Positions 1 through 13,784 of a stretch of 38,207 nucleotides of DNA are shown here, in pieces (position 1 is the first letter of the stretch; each line of letters starts with the position of its first letter). The translations under genes and the position numbers were made by a program. The stretch is from Candidatus Zixiibacteriota bacterium (GTDB lineage Bacteria; Zixibacteria; MSB-5A5; WJJR01). The stretch spans positions 1-38,207 of the forward strand of contig JACRMA010000014.1 in assembly GCA_016235085.1 (NCBI GenBank), read 5' to 3'. A model generated the notes under the pieces. The model was not told the DNA's origin and made no database searches. It was given only the letters and a program-made list of their open reading frames with translations.

Positions 1-198
1 ATCCACTCCGCGGTCGGCAAAGCGGCCTTCGGGCCGGAAAAGCTGTCCGTGAACGCGCGGGCATTCATCGATGCGGTGATTCGCGCCAAGCCGGCAGCCT
101 CCAAGGGGCAATACGTGCGTAATGTGTCCATTTCCACGACGATGGGCCCCGGGATTAGAATTGATTATTCGCGCCTTGTGGTGGATTTGAAACAGTAG
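1..198 (+). CDS. rplA: 50S ribosomal protein L1, C-terminal part (5' end outside window)
   Basis: The frame is open from base 1 to a TAG and encodes 65 residues. These end in the conserved L1 tail: a lysine-rich helix ([11 protein letters not shown]), a [14 protein letters not shown] segment and a short basic end. L1 binds 23S rRNA at the L1 stalk beside the E site and in many bacteria also represses its own operon. The ORF track omits it because the start codon lies upstream. It lies 51 bases before rplJ, the usual L11-L1-L10-L12 order, so rplK probably lies just upstream. Confidence 0.93.
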   Translation: MHSAVGKAAFGPEKLSVNARAFIDAVIRAKPAASKGQYVRNVSISTTMGPGIRIDYSRLVVDLKQ

Positions 199-249
199 CA
201 CGGGCAGAGCACTGGATCACTGTGAGATTAAGGACGCTGGGAGTCGATA

Positions 250-825
250 ATGCCTCAAGCAGAAAAAATCCAAGTCGTTGAAGAGCTGACCAGGCAACTG
301 CGAGACGCGGGATCGGTCTTTGTAACCGATTATGCCGGGTTGACCGTTGCCGACGTCACCGACCTTCGCGCGCAGCTTCGCCGTGCCGGATTGTCGTTCA
401 GAGTGGCCAAGAATACACTGTTGCGACGTGCCGCCGAGCAAGCCGATCTGCCGGAGCTCGCCGGTTTCTTCAAAGGTCCGACCGCGATCGCCACTGGCGG
501 ACGCGATCCCGTGGCAGGTGCCAAGATCATTCAGGATTTCTACGCTCGGTTGGAGCGCCCCAAAGTTCGTACGTTCGTTGTCGAACATCGCTCGTATCGC
601 GGCGAGGACCTTAAGGCTATGGCCCTGCTGCCGCCGCGTGAAGTCGTTCTGTCGCAGTTGGTTGCGGCCGTCGAGTGTCCGATTTCAGGATTGGTGGCTA
701 CGTTGGATGCGATCATCCGCGAGTGCGTCGGGACGATCGACGCTTTGGCGGAGAAGAAGGGCAAAGTGACCGGAGAGGCTGCTGCCCCCGAGGCCGCAGA
801 GTCGACCGGGGCAGCCGAGGCGTAA
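250..825 (+). CDS. rplJ: 50S ribosomal protein L10
   Basis: L10 anchors the L12 dimers to the 23S GTPase-associated centre, forming the stalk that recruits elongation factors. The N-terminal half shows the family pattern (VEELTRQLRDAGSVFVTDYAGLTV, FRVAKNTLLRRAAE, FKGPTAIA). The C-terminal helix that carries L12 follows. The protein has 191 residues, against about 165-175 usually. The excess is an alanine/glutamate-rich tail (GEAAAPEAAESTGAAEA). ATG is preceded by GGGAG. Only 51 bases separate it from rplA, so there is no room for a long L10 leader as in some Proteobacteria. Co-transcribed with rplL, 70 bases downstream. Confidence 0.97.
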   Translation: MPQAEKIQVVEELTRQLRDAGSVFVTDYAGLTVADVTDLRAQLRRAGLSFRVAKNTLLRRAAEQADLPELAGFFKGPTAIATGGRDPVAGAKIIQDFYARLERPKVRTFVVEHRSYRGEDLKAMALLPPREVVLSQLVAAVECPISGLVATLDAIIRECVGTIDALAEKKGKVTGEAAAPEAAESTGAAEA

Positions 826-895
826 AGTATTTTCATAAATCGGGGAAACAATTTGGGAAACATCGGTTTCATAACTCTGAGAAAGGACGATCCTC

Positions 896-1279
896 GTGGG
901 TGACGTAAGCACAATCGACCAGGTGGTGGGGCTCATCGAGAACATGTCGGTGCTGGAGCTGTCTCAGCTTTCCAAGACGCTTCAGGAGAAGTTTGGGGTG
1001 ACCGCGGCGGCCCCGATGGCAATGGCAGCGATGCCGGCCGGTGGTGGTGCCGCAGCCGTTGAAGAAAAGACCGAATTCACCCCGGTCCTTGCTTCCGCAG
1101 GGGAAAAGAAGATCCAGGTTATCAAGGTCATCCGTGAGATCACCGGATTGGGCTTGAAGGAAGCCAAGGATCTGGTAGACAAAGCGCCAAACCCGGTCAA
1201 AGAGAAGGTTTCCAAAGAAGAAGCCGAATCGATTAAGACCAAGTTGCAAGAGGTTGGCGCGGTCGTTGAGATTAAATAG
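896..1279 (+). CDS. rplL: 50S ribosomal protein L7/L12
   Basis: L7/L12 is the multicopy stalk protein that contacts EF-G, EF-Tu and other translational GTPases. The 127 residues show the N-terminal dimerisation helices ([26 protein letters not shown]), an alanine/glycine/methionine-rich hinge ([14 protein letters not shown]), and the C-terminal factor-binding domain. The signature [28 protein letters not shown] is in that last domain. The start is GTG, preceded by AAAGGA with suitable spacing. This GTG gives the standard length. Confidence 0.97.
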   Translation: MGDVSTIDQVVGLIENMSVLELSQLSKTLQEKFGVTAAAPMAMAAMPAGGGAAAVEEKTEFTPVLASAGEKKIQVIKVIREITGLGLKEAKDLVDKAPNPVKEKVSKEEAESIKTKLQEVGAVVEIK

Positions 1280-1348
1280 TTACGGTCGCCGGACGGTTAT
1301 TCACACGGATTCGGCCGCCCGCCCTGCTGTCTCCCCTCGGGGATGGCG

Positions 1349-1377
1349 TGGACGGTGTGGCTGTTATCCATCATACT
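1349..1377 (+). promoter_or_regulatory. Possible promoter upstream of rpoB
   Basis: TGGACG, 17 bases, then CATACT matches 4 of 6 positions in each sigma-70 box. It lies in the 117-base rplL-rpoB gap, where many bacteria place an attenuator or internal promoter. The match is modest and could be chance. Confidence 0.25.
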
Positions 1378-1396
1378 GTTTTGAGGGAGGACTCCC

Positions 1397-4300
1397 TTGA
1401 GCGAATACGGCCAGAATGGTCGCGTCTCGTACGCCCGGCTGAGCTCCGGCGGCGAGATGCCCAATCTTCTGGATGTTCAGCTGCTTTCGTATTACGAATT
1501 TCTGCAGCCGGCCGTCCCAGCAGATAAACGGCGCAAGCAGGGACTTCAGGAAATATTTCTCTCGGTGTTTCCCATCACTGATGTCCATGAGAATTATTCC
1601 CTGGAGTACATCAGCTACAGCGTAGGGCAGCCTCGCTACTCGATCGGCGAGTGCAAAGAGCGGAACATGACCTTTGCCGCTCCGCTCAAGGCCACGCTCC
1701 GCCTGATCAGCAAAGAGATCGATGCCGTCACCGGCGGCAAGAAAGTGAAGGATGTCCTCGAGCAGGATGTCTTTCTCGGCGAACTTCCGCTGATCACCGA
1801 GCGCGGCACCTTTGTTATCAATGGCGCCGAGCGGGTGATCGTCAGCCAGTTGCACCGCTCCCCCGGCGTGTTTTTCGATGAAGTCATGCACCCGAACGGC
1901 AAACGGCTGTTCCTCGGGCGCATCATCCCCTTCCGCGGGTCTTGGGTCGAGTTCAACCTCGACATCAACGATGTGATGCACGTTCACATTGACGCCCGCC
2001 GGAAGATTCCGGTCACCACTCTGCTGCGCGCCCTCGGCCTGTCGACCGACGAGGAGCTCCTCCGCCGTTTCTATGAAACCGAGACGGTGTCGAATGTGAG
2101 CCGGCGCTGGGCCAAGGTGGTCGGACGCGTGTCGGCGGAGGGAATCGCCGACGAAGAGTCCGGCGAGATCCTGCTGGCGGCGGGTGATGTGATCACCCCC
2201 GAGCATGTCGAACGTTTGAAGAAGTACGACATTGGTGAGCTGGATCTGTTGAACGTCGATGCGACCGCGGATGCGCTCATCATCCCCAATACATTGAAAA
2301 AAGATCCCGCGAAGTCCCGTGAGGAGGCGCTCTTTAAGATCTACAGCCTGCTTCGTCCGGGCGAACCGCCTTCGATTGAAACCGCCGAGGCTCTGCTTGA
2401 GCGCCTGTTCTTCAATACCAAGCGCTACGATTTGGGCGAAGTCGGACGCTACATGATCAATCAGCGGTTGAATCGCGATGCGCCGCTCTTGCAGACGGTG
2501 CTCGATACCGAGGACTTTGTCGCGATCATCAGCTACATCATCCGGCTCCGCAACGGCGAAGGATACGTTGACGACATCGATCATCTCGGCAATCGCCGCG
2601 CGCGGTCGGTTGGCGAATTGCTCGCCAACTTGTTCTCGGTGGGTCTTTCGCGCATTGCGCGGACGATCCGCGAGCGCATGAGCTTGAAGCGCGAAGAAAA
2701 CGAGTCCTTAACACCACACGACCTGGTGAATGCCCGGACCGTGTCGGCGGTAATTGATACATTCTTTGGATCCTCACAGCTCTCCCAGTTCATGGACCAG
2801 ACCAATCCTCTGGCCGAACTGACTCACAAACGCCGCCTCTCGGCTTTGGGTCCAGGCGGCCTGACACGCGAGCGCGCAGGGTTCGAAGTTCGCGACGTGC
2901 ATCATACGCACTATGGACGCCTGTGCCCGATTGAGACGCCGGAAGGTCCGAACATCGGACTGATCGCCTCGCTGGCGACTTTCGCGCGAATTAATCGGTA
3001 CGGCTTCCTGGAAACGCCCTATCGCAAAGTGAAGAACGGTGTCGTTGCCGATGACATCACCTATCTGACCGCCGACGAAGAGGACAAGTTTCACATCGCC
3101 CAGGGTGGCGAGCCGCTCGATAACAAGGGCCGGTTCGTCAACGAACTGGTGCGCTGCCGATTCCGTTCCGACTTCCCGATGATCGAGCCGGCGCAGGTGG
3201 AATACATGGATGTTGCGCCGGAACAGCTCGTGTCGGTTGCGGCAGCGCTGATTCCGTTCCTCGAGCATGACGACGCCAACCGCGCACTCATGGGCTCGAA
3301 CATGCAACGCCAGGCGGTGCCGCTGTTGCGCGCCGAATCACCGATCGTTGGCACCGGCATGGAGCGCAAGGTCGCTCAGGATGCCGGCGTGTCGATCATG
3401 GCCAAGACGGCCGGCGTTGTGGAAGAAGTCGACGCCGAACAGATTGTCATCCGGCCCAAGGGGAAAGCCGCCACCGGTGAGCTTGGTTTCGAGGGACCGG
3501 AAATCTATCAATTGCCGAAATTCGAACGTTCGAATCAGGACACCTGCATCAACTTCAAGCCGCGCGTCAGGCTCGGCGACAAGATCGATGCGGGCATGAT
3601 TCTGGCGGACGGTCCGGCAGTTGAGAACGGCGAATTGGCGCTGGGCACCAACGTGCTGGTCGCTTTCATGCCGTGGCGGGGATTCAATTTCGAAGACGCG
3701 ATCATTGTCTCGGAACGTCTCATCCACGAAGACATCTTCACCTCGATTCATATCGAACAATTTGAACTTCAGGTGCGCGATACCAAGCGCGGCGCCGAAG
3801 AAATCACGCGCGAAATCCCCAACGTCTCCGAAGAAGTTCTGATGAATCTCGACGAGCAGGGTGTCGTGCGGGTCGGTGCTGAGGTGGAAGCCGGCGATAT
3901 CCTGGTGGGTAAAGTCACGCCCAAAGGCGAGACCGAACTCTCCCCGGAAGAGCGGCTCCTGCGCGCGATCTTCGGCGAAAAGGCCGGCGATGTGAAAGAC
4001 GCTTCGCTCAAGGCGCCTCCGGGAATGAAGGGCGTGGTCATCAATACCCATGTCTTCTCGCGCAAGGAGCGCACCGAGTCCGCCAAAAAGCAGGAGAAGC
4101 TGGAGATCACCGGTTTGAAGCGGCGTTTCGGCAAGGAAATGGATGGAATTCGCCGTCTTCGCAATCAGCGGCTGACCGAACTGCTGCAGGGGCATACCAC
4201 TCTGACGGTTCGTTCGTCCGAAGATGATTCGGTTGTCCTGAAATCCGGCTACAAATACAAAGAGGACACGTTTGCCAACGTTGACGTCGCCGTATGCGTG

Positions 4301-5173
4301 GCGCCCGATGGCTGGACCGAAGACGCCCGCGTCAACAAGCGGGTCGAACGGGTGATCGAAGAATCCAACGCGCTGCTGAACAAACTTCAGGGGCAGTTGA
4401 ATATCGAAATCGAGAAGGTCATTCGCGGTGCGGAACTCTCGCCGGGCGTCAAACAACTGGTGAAAGTCGCGATCGCGGTCAAACGCAAACTTTCGGTCGG
4501 TGACAAGATGGCGGGCCGCCACGGTAACAAGGGCGTCGTCGCCAGGATCGTGCCGGTCGAGGATATGCCGTATTTGACCGACGGGACACCGATTGATCTG
4601 ATCTTGAATCCCCTCGGCGTGCCGTCCCGTATGAACGTGGGTCAGATTCTTGAAACCCACCTCGGTTGGGCGGCGGCCAAACTCGGCATCAAGGTCTCCT
4701 GCCCGGTGTTCGACGGCGCGGAACTCGATGACATTCGCAAAGCGCTGAGTGATGCGAAGCTGCCGGAAACCGGCAAGGCCAAGCTCGTTGACGGCATTAC
4801 CGGGGAACCGTTCGCCGAGGACATCACCGTCGGGCTCATCTACATGATGAAGCTCTCGCACCTGGTTGATGACAAGATTCACGCCCGTTCCATCGGCCCG
4901 TATTCGCTGGTGACGCAGCAGCCATTGGGCGGCAAGGCGCAATTCGGCGGCCAGCGCTTCGGAGAAATGGAAGTATGGGCGCTGGAGGCGTACGGCGCGG
5001 CGTACACGCTTCAGGAGATGCTCACGGTCAAGTCGGACGACGTGACCGGCCGTTCGCGCATCTACGAAGCGATCGTCAAAGGCGAGAACCCGCCGGAACC
5101 CGGCACGCCGGAATCGTTCAATGTGCTGGTGAAGGAACTACAGGCGTTAGGACTGGATATCGAACTGGTTTGA
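1397..5173 (+). CDS. rpoB: DNA-directed RNA polymerase subunit beta
   Basis: RpoB forms one half of the RNA polymerase active-site cleft. The 1258-residue protein starts at TTG behind GGGAGG and runs through the beta lobes, the fork and the C-terminal clamp contact. The rifampicin region is intact ([36 protein letters not shown]). It keeps the Gln, Asp, His and Ser residues whose change gives resistance in E. coli, so a rifampicin-sensitive enzyme is expected. [13 protein letters not shown] and the C-terminal [30 protein letters not shown] are also present. No internal lesion was seen. rpoC follows after 86 bases. Confidence 0.98.
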   Translation: MSEYGQNGRVSYARLSSGGEMPNLLDVQLLSYYEFLQPAVPADKRRKQGLQEIFLSVFPITDVHENYSLEYISYSVGQPRYSIGECKERNMTFAAPLKATLRLISKEIDAVTGGKKVKDVLEQDVFLGELPLITERGTFVINGAERVIVSQLHRSPGVFFDEVMHPNGKRLFLGRIIPFRGSWVEFNLDINDVMHVHIDARRKIPVTTLLRALGLSTDEELLRRFYETETVSNVSRRWAKVVGRVSAEGIADEESGEILLAAGDVITPEHVERLKKYDIGELDLLNVDATADALIIPNTLKKDPAKSREEALFKIYSLLRPGEPPSIETAEALLERLFFNTKRYDLGEVGRYMINQRLNRDAPLLQTVLDTEDFVAIISYIIRLRNGEGYVDDIDHLGNRRARSVGELLANLFSVGLSRIARTIRERMSLKREENESLTPHDLVNARTVSAVIDTFFGSSQLSQFMDQTNPLAELTHKRRLSALGPGGLTRERAGFEVRDVHHTHYGRLCPIETPEGPNIGLIASLATFARINRYGFLETPYRKVKNGVVADDITYLTADEEDKFHIAQGGEPLDNKGRFVNELVRCRFRSDFPMIEPAQVEYMDVAPEQLVSVAAALIPFLEHDDANRALMGSNMQRQAVPLLRAESPIVGTGMERKVAQDAGVSIMAKTAGVVEEVDAEQIVIRPKGKAATGELGFEGPEIYQLPKFERSNQDTCINFKPRVRLGDKIDAGMILADGPAVENGELALGTNVLVAFMPWRGFNFEDAIIVSERLIHEDIFTSIHIEQFELQVRDTKRGAEEITREIPNVSEEVLMNLDEQGVVRVGAEVEAGDILVGKVTPKGETELSPEERLLRAIFGEKAGDVKDASLKAPPGMKGVVINTHVFSRKERTESAKKQEKLEITGLKRRFGKEMDGIRRLRNQRLTELLQGHTTLTVRSSEDDSVVLKSGYKYKEDTFANVDVAVCVAPDGWTEDARVNKRVERVIEESNALLNKLQGQLNIEIEKVIRGAELSPGVKQLVKVAIAVKRKLSVGDKMAGRHGNKGVVARIVPVEDMPYLTDGTPIDLILNPLGVPSRMNVGQILETHLGWAAAKLGIKVSCPVFDGAELDDIRKALSDAKLPETGKAKLVDGITGEPFAEDITVGLIYMMKLSHLVDDKIHARSIGPYSLVTQQPLGGKAQFGGQRFGEMEVWALEAYGAAYTLQEMLTVKSDDVTGRSRIYEAIVKGENPPEPGTPESFNVLVKELQALGLDIELV

Positions 5174-5220
5174 GCAGGGTGGGCAGGCTGTCGTCCGGGC
5201 TCGCCAGTTTGAACTGTTGA

Positions 5221-9200
<3,980 letters not shown>

Positions 9201-9226
9201 TCGATCCGGGCAGCAGGCAGAGATGC

Positions 9227-9255
9227 TTGCTTTTCCGGAACAAGATGACTATACT
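9227..9255 (+). promoter_or_regulatory. Predicted promoter of the str operon (rpsL-rpsG)
   Basis: TTGCTT, 17 bases, then TATACT (5 of 6 matches in the -10 box) lies in the rpoC-rpsL gap. Transcription would start near 9262, exactly where a strong hairpin begins. Confidence 0.5.
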
Positions 9256-9260
9256 AATTG

Positions 9261-9283
9261 TCTTGTCCCGAATGGGGACAGGA
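9261..9283 (+). promoter_or_regulatory. 5' leader hairpin before rpsL (copy 1 of a repeated hairpin)
   Basis: TCTTGTCCC-gaatg-GGGACAGGA forms a 9-bp stem with one G-T wobble. It would be at the very 5' end of the transcript from the predicted promoter. A near-identical hairpin occurs before rplN at 18259-18280. There is no T-run, so it is not a terminator. Confidence 0.5.
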
Positions 9284-9308
9284 GTTGAACGAGTAAAGCG
9301 AGGATAAT

Positions 9309-9683
9309 TTGCCGACGATCAACCAACTGATACGCAAGGGCCGCCGTCGTTTGACGACCAAGTCCGGTACTCCGGCGCTTAAGGGATCGCCCCAGAAGCG
9401 CGGCGTTTGCACCCGCGTCTACACCTCCACGCCGAAGAAGCCGAACTCTGCCTTGCGCAAGGTTGCCCGTGTCCGGCTGACCAATCGTATCGACGTGACG
9501 GCGTACATTCCGGGCGAAGGCCACAACCTCCAGGAGCACTCGATTGTGCTGATCCGTGGCGGCCGTGTGAAAGACCTTCCGGGCGTCCGTTATCACATCA
9601 TCCGCGGGACTCTGGACACCGCCGGCGTGAACGATCGCAAGAGAAGCCGTTCCAAGTACGGGACCAAGCGTCCCAAGAAGTAA
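9309..9683 (+). CDS. rpsL: 30S ribosomal protein S12
   Basis: S12 sits at the decoding centre and controls translational accuracy. The 124 residues have the standard family length and sequence ([49 protein letters not shown]). The lysines matching E. coli K42/K43 and K87/K88, whose mutation gives streptomycin resistance, are present. So is the aspartate after VK that RimO methylthiolates in many bacteria. The start is TTG behind GAGG. First gene of the str operon, 59 bases before rpsG. Confidence 0.97.
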   Translation: MPTINQLIRKGRRRLTTKSGTPALKGSPQKRGVCTRVYTSTPKKPNSALRKVARVRLTNRIDVTAYIPGEGHNLQEHSIVLIRGGRVKDLPGVRYHIIRGTLDTAGVNDRKRSRSKYGTKRPKK

Positions 9684-9742
9684 CCGTGAATTTCGGGCGG
9701 CCTGAGGCCGCCAACGTGTAAAGCGCGAAACGAGGAGAGTGC

Positions 9743-10213
9743 ATGCCCCGAAGGAAATCAGCGGCCAAACGTCAGGTTCTTCCCGATCCGAAGTTCCGGG
9801 AAGTGGTCGTCACCCAGTTTATCAATGGGCTGATGCAGCGCGGCAAGAAATCCCTGGCGGAGACAATTCTCTACGATACGTTTGAGCTGATCGAGAAGGA
9901 AACCCATCAGCCGGGGCTGGAAGTTTTCAAGAAGGCGATGGATAATGTGCGGCCGCTCTTGGAAGTCAAGTCGCGGCGCGTTGGCGGCGCGACCTACCAA
10001 GTGCCGGTCGAAGTGCGTCCGGATCGGCGCACGGCGCTGGCGATCCGTTGGATTATCGGTTTTGCCCGTGATCGCAAAGAACACTCGATGTCCGAAAAGC
10101 TCGCGGCCGAATTGATTGCCGCTTCGAAAAAAGAAGGCTCGACAATTAAGAAACGGGAGGACACTCACCGGATGGCCGAGGCCAACAAGGCCTTCGCCCA
10201 CTTCCGGTGGTAA
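9743..10213 (+). CDS. rpsG: 30S ribosomal protein S7
   Basis: S7 initiates assembly of the 30S head and lines the E site. The 156 residues match the usual length, with the conserved N-terminus ([36 protein letters not shown]), [25 protein letters not shown] and C-terminal [23 protein letters not shown] is preceded by CGAGGAG. In E. coli S7 represses the str operon through the rpsL-rpsG gap. Here that gap is only 59 bases, while the gap after rpsG is long and highly structured. Confidence 0.97.
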   Translation: MPRRKSAAKRQVLPDPKFREVVVTQFINGLMQRGKKSLAETILYDTFELIEKETHQPGLEVFKKAMDNVRPLLEVKSRRVGGATYQVPVEVRPDRRTALAIRWIIGFARDRKEHSMSEKLAAELIAASKKEGSTIKKREDTHRMAEANKAFAHFRW

Positions 10214-10331
10214 TGCGGATCTGGCTGGTTCGGAGTCTCGGCCGCACAATGGGTTACGCGGGTCCGGGCCCGGATCAGGAATGGCGATTCTGGAGGCACG
10301 TCTTTCGTTCGCGATTGCAGGATGCTTTTGA

Positions 10332-10354
10332 TGCTGGCGGCGGGTGACCGCAGC
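10332..10354 (+). promoter_or_regulatory. Hairpin in the rpsG-fusA leader
   Basis: GCT-(g)-GCGG-cgggtga-CCGC-AGC forms a 7-bp stem with one bulged G and a 7-base loop. It is one of several stems in the 272-base gap before fusA. Its role is unknown. Confidence 0.3.
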
Positions 10355-10415
10355 CCTTTCAGCTCGGAACGCATGCAGATTAGACACTATCGTGCGCCTT
10401 AGTACAGGGAACATG

Positions 10416-10437
10416 TCCCGCCCGAGAGGGGGCGGGA
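10416..10437 (+). promoter_or_regulatory. Perfect 8-bp hairpin in the rpsG-fusA leader
   Basis: TCCCGCCC-gagagg-GGGCGGGA is a perfect 8-bp GC stem followed by TTTGTT. On its own it could be a weak terminator. It lies directly before the two competing hairpins at 10438-10482. Its 5' arm could instead pair with the GGGA just upstream (10407-10410). Confidence 0.5.
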
Positions 10438-10465
10438 TTTGTTCCCCGCGCGGGCGCGCAACAAA
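10438..10465 (+). promoter_or_regulatory. Alternative (antiterminator-like) hairpin before fusA
   Basis: TTTGTT-cccc-GCGC-gggc-GCGC-AACAAA pairs as a 6-bp plus a 4-bp stem with a 4-base bulge. It uses bases that are also the 5' arm of the terminator at 10444-10482, so the two structures cannot form together. That arrangement is the hallmark of an attenuator. No experimental support is available here. Confidence 0.35.
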
Positions 10466-10482
10466 CCCGGCGGGGATTTTTT
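10444..10482 (+). terminator. Intrinsic terminator or attenuator directly before fusA
   Basis: CCCCGC-(g)-CGGG pairs with CCCG-GCGGGG, a 10-bp GC stem with one bulged base and an 11-base loop, followed by ATTTTTT. This is a textbook Rho-independent terminator. It ends three bases before the GTG of fusA, and its 3' arm contains the only Shine-Dalgarno-like bases (GGGGA) available to fusA. Confidence 0.65.
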
Positions 10483-10485
10483 ATT

Positions 10486-12579
10486 GTGGCAAACGACACC
10501 GACCTAAAGAAGATTCGCAACATCGGCATTGCGGCGCATATTGACGCCGGCAAGACGACTACGACCGAGCGGATCCTGTTCTACACCGGCAAGACCCACC
10601 GGATGGGTGAGGTGCATGACGGTGCGGCCATCATGGATTGGATGGAACAGGAGAAGGAGCGCGGTATCACGATTACGTCCGCCGCCACCACTGCCTTCTG
10701 GCAGAATTACCGCATCAACATCATCGATACGCCGGGACACGTGGACTTCACCATGGAGGTGGAGCGGTCGTTGCGGGTGCTCGATGGCGTCGTCGCCTTG
10801 TTTTGCTCTGTCGGTGGAGTCGAGCCGCAGTCGGAAACCGTATGGCGCCAGGCCGACAAGTACAAAGTTCCCCGGATTGCCTATGTCAACAAGATGGACC
10901 GCGTTGGGGCGGATTTTCTCGGCGCCGTTCAGATGATGAAAGACCGGCTCGGCGCGAATGCGATTCCGATTCAGCTTCCTTCGGGCGGTGGCGAGATGTT
11001 CACCGGGATCATCGATCTGATTTCGATGACGTTCCGGATCTACCACGACGAAACCCAGGGATCGACGTTTGACGATTTGGAGATTCCCAAAGGCCTCCTG
11101 GCCGAAGCGAAGATCCATCGTGAGCATATGCTGGAAGCGATCTCCGATTACGATGACCATCTTCTGGATAAATTCATCCACGAACAGCCGATCGAGCCGG
11201 CGGAAATCAAGAAGGCTCTGAGACGCGCCACGATTGATACCAAGGTCATGCCGGTCTTGTGCGGCTCGTCGTTCAAGAACCGGGGAGTGCAAGGACTGCT
11301 GGATGCGGTGGTTGATTTCCTGCCGTCACCGGCCGATCTGCCGCCGATTACGGCCCACGATCCGGATACCTTGAAGCCGGTTGAGCGAAAGGCTGACGTG
11401 TCCGCTCCGTTCGCCGCGCTGGCGTTCAAGGTGATGACGGACGCTTTCGTCGGCCGCCTCACGTATTTCCGCGTTTACTCGGGGAAGATCGAGGTTGGGC
11501 AAACCGTGCTCAACACGACCACGGGGAAAAAGGAGCGGCTTGGCCGTATTCTGGAAATGCACGCCAACAAGCGTGAGGAAGTATCCTCAGCCTCGGCCGG
11601 AGAAATCGTCGCGGCAGTGGGCCTGCGGGATACCGGCACCGGCCACACGATTTGTGATCCCAAGCATCCCGTCCAGCTCGAAGTCATGGTGTTTCCGCAG
11701 CCGGTCATCTCGGTTGCGATCGAGCCGAAATCGAAGGTCGATCAGGACAAGCTCACATCCGCATTGTCCAAGCTGGCCGAAGAAGATCCGACGTTCCACA
11801 TCCGTACCGACGAAGAGACAGGTCAGACGATCATCTCCGGAATGGGCGAGTTGCATCTGGAAATTTTGATCGATCGTATGATGCGCGAATTCGGCGTTTC
11901 GGCGAATGTCGGCCGTCCGCAGGTCGCCTACAAAGAGACGATCAGCAAGCCAGCGTCTACCGTGGTTCGCTTTATTCGCCAGACAGGCGGCCGCGGCCAG
12001 TTCGCACATGTGGAGGTGGAACTGGAGCCCGGTGAGCCGGGACAGGGATTCGTCTTCGAGGATGACGTCAAGGGCGGCAACATCCCGCGCGAATACATCC
12101 CGTCGGTGGAAAAGGGCGCCCGCAACGCCATGGAGAACGGTGTCCTGGCTGGGTATCCGCTCGTCGACATCAAGATGCGGCTCGTTGACGGCTCCTATCA
12201 CGAAGTCGATTCGTCTGACATGGCGTTCCAGATCGCCGGTTCCATGGCGCTGCAGGAAGCCGCCAAGAAGGCGGCCCCGGTGCTTCTGGAGCCGCAAATG
12301 AACGTAGAGGTTGTACTGCCCGAGGAGTACATGGGTGATGTCATCGGGGATTTGAATTCCCGCCGGGCACGCATCCATGGAATCGGGCAACGTTCCGCGG
12401 CGAGGCTGGTAACCGCCACGGTGCCATTGTCGGAGATGTTCGGGTATGCCACGCGCCTGCGGTCGTTGTCACAGGGGCGTGCGACCTATACAATGCAATT
12501 TTCCCACTACAGCGCTCTTCCCGAGAAGCTCGCCGAGGGTATCCTGATGGGGAGCCCGGTCAAGACGCGAAGGCATTAA
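10486..12579 (+). CDS. fusA: Translation elongation factor G
   Basis: EF-G is the GTPase that drives ribosomal translocation and, with RRF, recycling. The 697 residues show G1 [13 protein letters not shown], switch [11 protein letters not shown]3 DTPGHVD, G4 NKMD, then domains II-V with the [12 protein letters not shown] segment of domain IV and a [19 protein letters not shown] segment of domain V. Length is normal. The start is GTG because the conserved N-terminus begins directly after it. No clean Shine-Dalgarno precedes it; the region is a terminator-like hairpin and T-run. No tuf follows, which is unusual for a str operon. Confidence 0.97.
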   Translation: MANDTDLKKIRNIGIAAHIDAGKTTTTERILFYTGKTHRMGEVHDGAAIMDWMEQEKERGITITSAATTAFWQNYRINIIDTPGHVDFTMEVERSLRVLDGVVALFCSVGGVEPQSETVWRQADKYKVPRIAYVNKMDRVGADFLGAVQMMKDRLGANAIPIQLPSGGGEMFTGIIDLISMTFRIYHDETQGSTFDDLEIPKGLLAEAKIHREHMLEAISDYDDHLLDKFIHEQPIEPAEIKKALRRATIDTKVMPVLCGSSFKNRGVQGLLDAVVDFLPSPADLPPITAHDPDTLKPVERKADVSAPFAALAFKVMTDAFVGRLTYFRVYSGKIEVGQTVLNTTTGKKERLGRILEMHANKREEVSSASAGEIVAAVGLRDTGTGHTICDPKHPVQLEVMVFPQPVISVAIEPKSKVDQDKLTSALSKLAEEDPTFHIRTDEETGQTIISGMGELHLEILIDRMMREFGVSANVGRPQVAYKETISKPASTVVRFIRQTGGRGQFAHVEVELEPGEPGQGFVFEDDVKGGNIPREYIPSVEKGARNAMENGVLAGYPLVDIKMRLVDGSYHEVDSSDMAFQIAGSMALQEAAKKAAPVLLEPQMNVEVVLPEEYMGDVIGDLNSRRARIHGIGQRSAARLVTATVPLSEMFGYATRLRSLSQGRATYTMQFSHYSALPEKLAEGILMGSPVKTRRH

Positions 12580-12673
12580 TCCGGCGGCAGGGGGTATGTG
12601 GAGGTGTGGTTTTCTGGGGTGGCAGAGGGTCGTGGAATAGTCTTGAAAAAGTTTCGAAACATGAAAAAATCTC

Positions 12674-12701
12674 TTGTGGGCGAGGCATTTGGGAATATAT
12701 T
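12674..12701 (+). promoter_or_regulatory. Predicted promoter of the S10 operon
   Basis: TTGTGG, 16 bases, then TATATT lies in the 195-base fusA-rpsJ gap, which is clearly richer in A and T than its surroundings. A second, weaker TTGAAA box lies at 12643. This is the natural place for the promoter of the S10-spc-alpha run. Confidence 0.45.
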
Positions 12702-12716
12702 GGGGACTCTTTTGGG

Positions 12717-12740
12717 TTTTCGCCCCCTCGAGTGCGAAAA
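12717..12740 (+). promoter_or_regulatory. Leader hairpin before rpsJ
   Basis: TTTTCGC-cccctcgagt-GCGAAAA is a perfect 7-bp inverted repeat, followed four bases later by TTTTT. It lies between the predicted promoter and the rpsJ start. It could be an attenuator of the kind L4 acts on in Gammaproteobacteria, but no sequence similarity to that leader is claimed. Confidence 0.4.
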
Positions 12741-12774
12741 TCAGTTTTTAAGCGATGTTGGATGGGAGTGAAAG

Positions 12775-13086
12775 TTGGAGATTGGCCAGAAAATTCGGAT
12801 CCGCTTGAAGGCTTACGATTATCGTGCCTTGGATAAGTCCACCCAGGAAATCGCTCGGACAGCGATGCGCACGGGTGCCCGGATCATTGGGCCCATTCCA
12901 TTGCCGACCAAGCGCACGATGTACACCGTCCTGCGGTCGCCCCATGTTGACAAGAAGTCGCGTGAGCAATTCGAGACTCGCATTCATAAGCGCTTGATTG
13001 ACATCCTGGAATCGAGCCCTCAGACAGTTGATGCCCTGATGAAGCTGGAGTTGCCAGCGGGCGTGGATGTTGAAATCAAGGTTTGA
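12775..13086 (+). CDS. rpsJ: 30S ribosomal protein S10 / transcription antitermination factor NusE
   Basis: S10 is part of the 30S head and, as NusE, bridges NusG to the ribosome. The 103 residues match the family over their whole length ([59 protein letters not shown]). The start is TTG behind GGGAG with six-base spacing. First gene of the S10 operon. Confidence 0.97.
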   Translation: MEIGQKIRIRLKAYDYRALDKSTQEIARTAMRTGARIIGPIPLPTKRTMYTVLRSPHVDKKSREQFETRIHKRLIDILESSPQTVDALMKLELPAGVDVEIKV

Positions 13087-13104
13087 TAGGAACTTAGAGC
13101 GACT

Positions 13105-13737
13105 ATGAGACAGTTGTACGGCATAAAGCTGGGGATGGCCCGGGTCTTCGACGAAAGTGGCGAAGCCATTGGCGTGACAGTGGTTGAAGTGAAGCCCACG
13201 CCCGTGGTTCAGGTCAAGACCAAAGCCAAAGATGGTTACGAAGCGATCCAGGTGGGGCTTGGTGAGAAGCGCAAATCGCTTTTCAACAAACCGCAGCTCG
13301 GGCACTTCGGCGACATGACCCCGATGCGCTATCTTCGCGAACTCCGCCTGGATGCGCCTTCAACGCTTCAAAAGGGTGAGGCGCTGACCGTTGACACGTT
13401 CAAGGTTGGCGATCATGTCGATGTGACCGGCATCTCCAAGGGGCTGGGTTTCCAGGGTGCGGTTCGGCGCCACAATTTCGGCGGCGGACCGGTGAGTCAC
13501 GGTCAGTCGGACCGTACGCGCGCGCCGGGTTCGGTGGGCGCCAGCTCCTATCCGTCGCGGACGTTTCGCGGGCAGAGAATGGCTGGCCGCATGGGCAATG
13601 CGCGGGTGACGGTGCAAAATCTCGATGTCGTGGCGGTTCGCCCCGAAGACAATCTGCTGCTTCTTCGCGGGGCGGTGCCCGGCAAGCCGAACGGTGTGCT
13701 CTTAATTCGTGAGTCGATCAAGGGCGTGCGCAAGTAG
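13105..13737 (+). CDS. rplC: 50S ribosomal protein L3
   Basis: L3 nucleates 50S assembly, and its central loop reaches the peptidyl transferase centre. The 210 residues include the N-terminal LYGIKLGMARVFDESGEAIGVTVVEV, the loop region FQGAVRRHNFGGGPVSHGQSDRTRAPGSVGASSYPSRTFRGQRMAGRMG, and the C-terminal VRPEDNLLLLRGAVPGKPNGVLLIR. Starts at ATG 18 bases after rpsJ, in the same operon. Confidence 0.97.
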   Translation: MRQLYGIKLGMARVFDESGEAIGVTVVEVKPTPVVQVKTKAKDGYEAIQVGLGEKRKSLFNKPQLGHFGDMTPMRYLRELRLDAPSTLQKGEALTVDTFKVGDHVDVTGISKGLGFQGAVRRHNFGGGPVSHGQSDRTRAPGSVGASSYPSRTFRGQRMAGRMGNARVTVQNLDVVAVRPEDNLLLLRGAVPGKPNGVLLIRESIKGVRK

Positions 13738-13784
13738 CGCCCGCTGGTGGATGGAATCCTGATTTTCATGGGTGCGCTATCGAT

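Noticed and set aside
1364-2584. 406-residue minus-strand ORF
   Set aside because: It lies antisense to rpoB, has no recognisable domain, and is a product of high GC and codon bias.
3338-4942. 534-residue minus-strand ORF
   Set aside because: It is an antisense shadow of rpoB, whose conserved protein fully explains the sequence.
10263-10274. 12-base palindrome TCCGGGCCCGGA as an operator
   Set aside because: It is a GC-rich perfect palindrome, but with a single copy and no linked regulator. It may simply be part of the structured leader.
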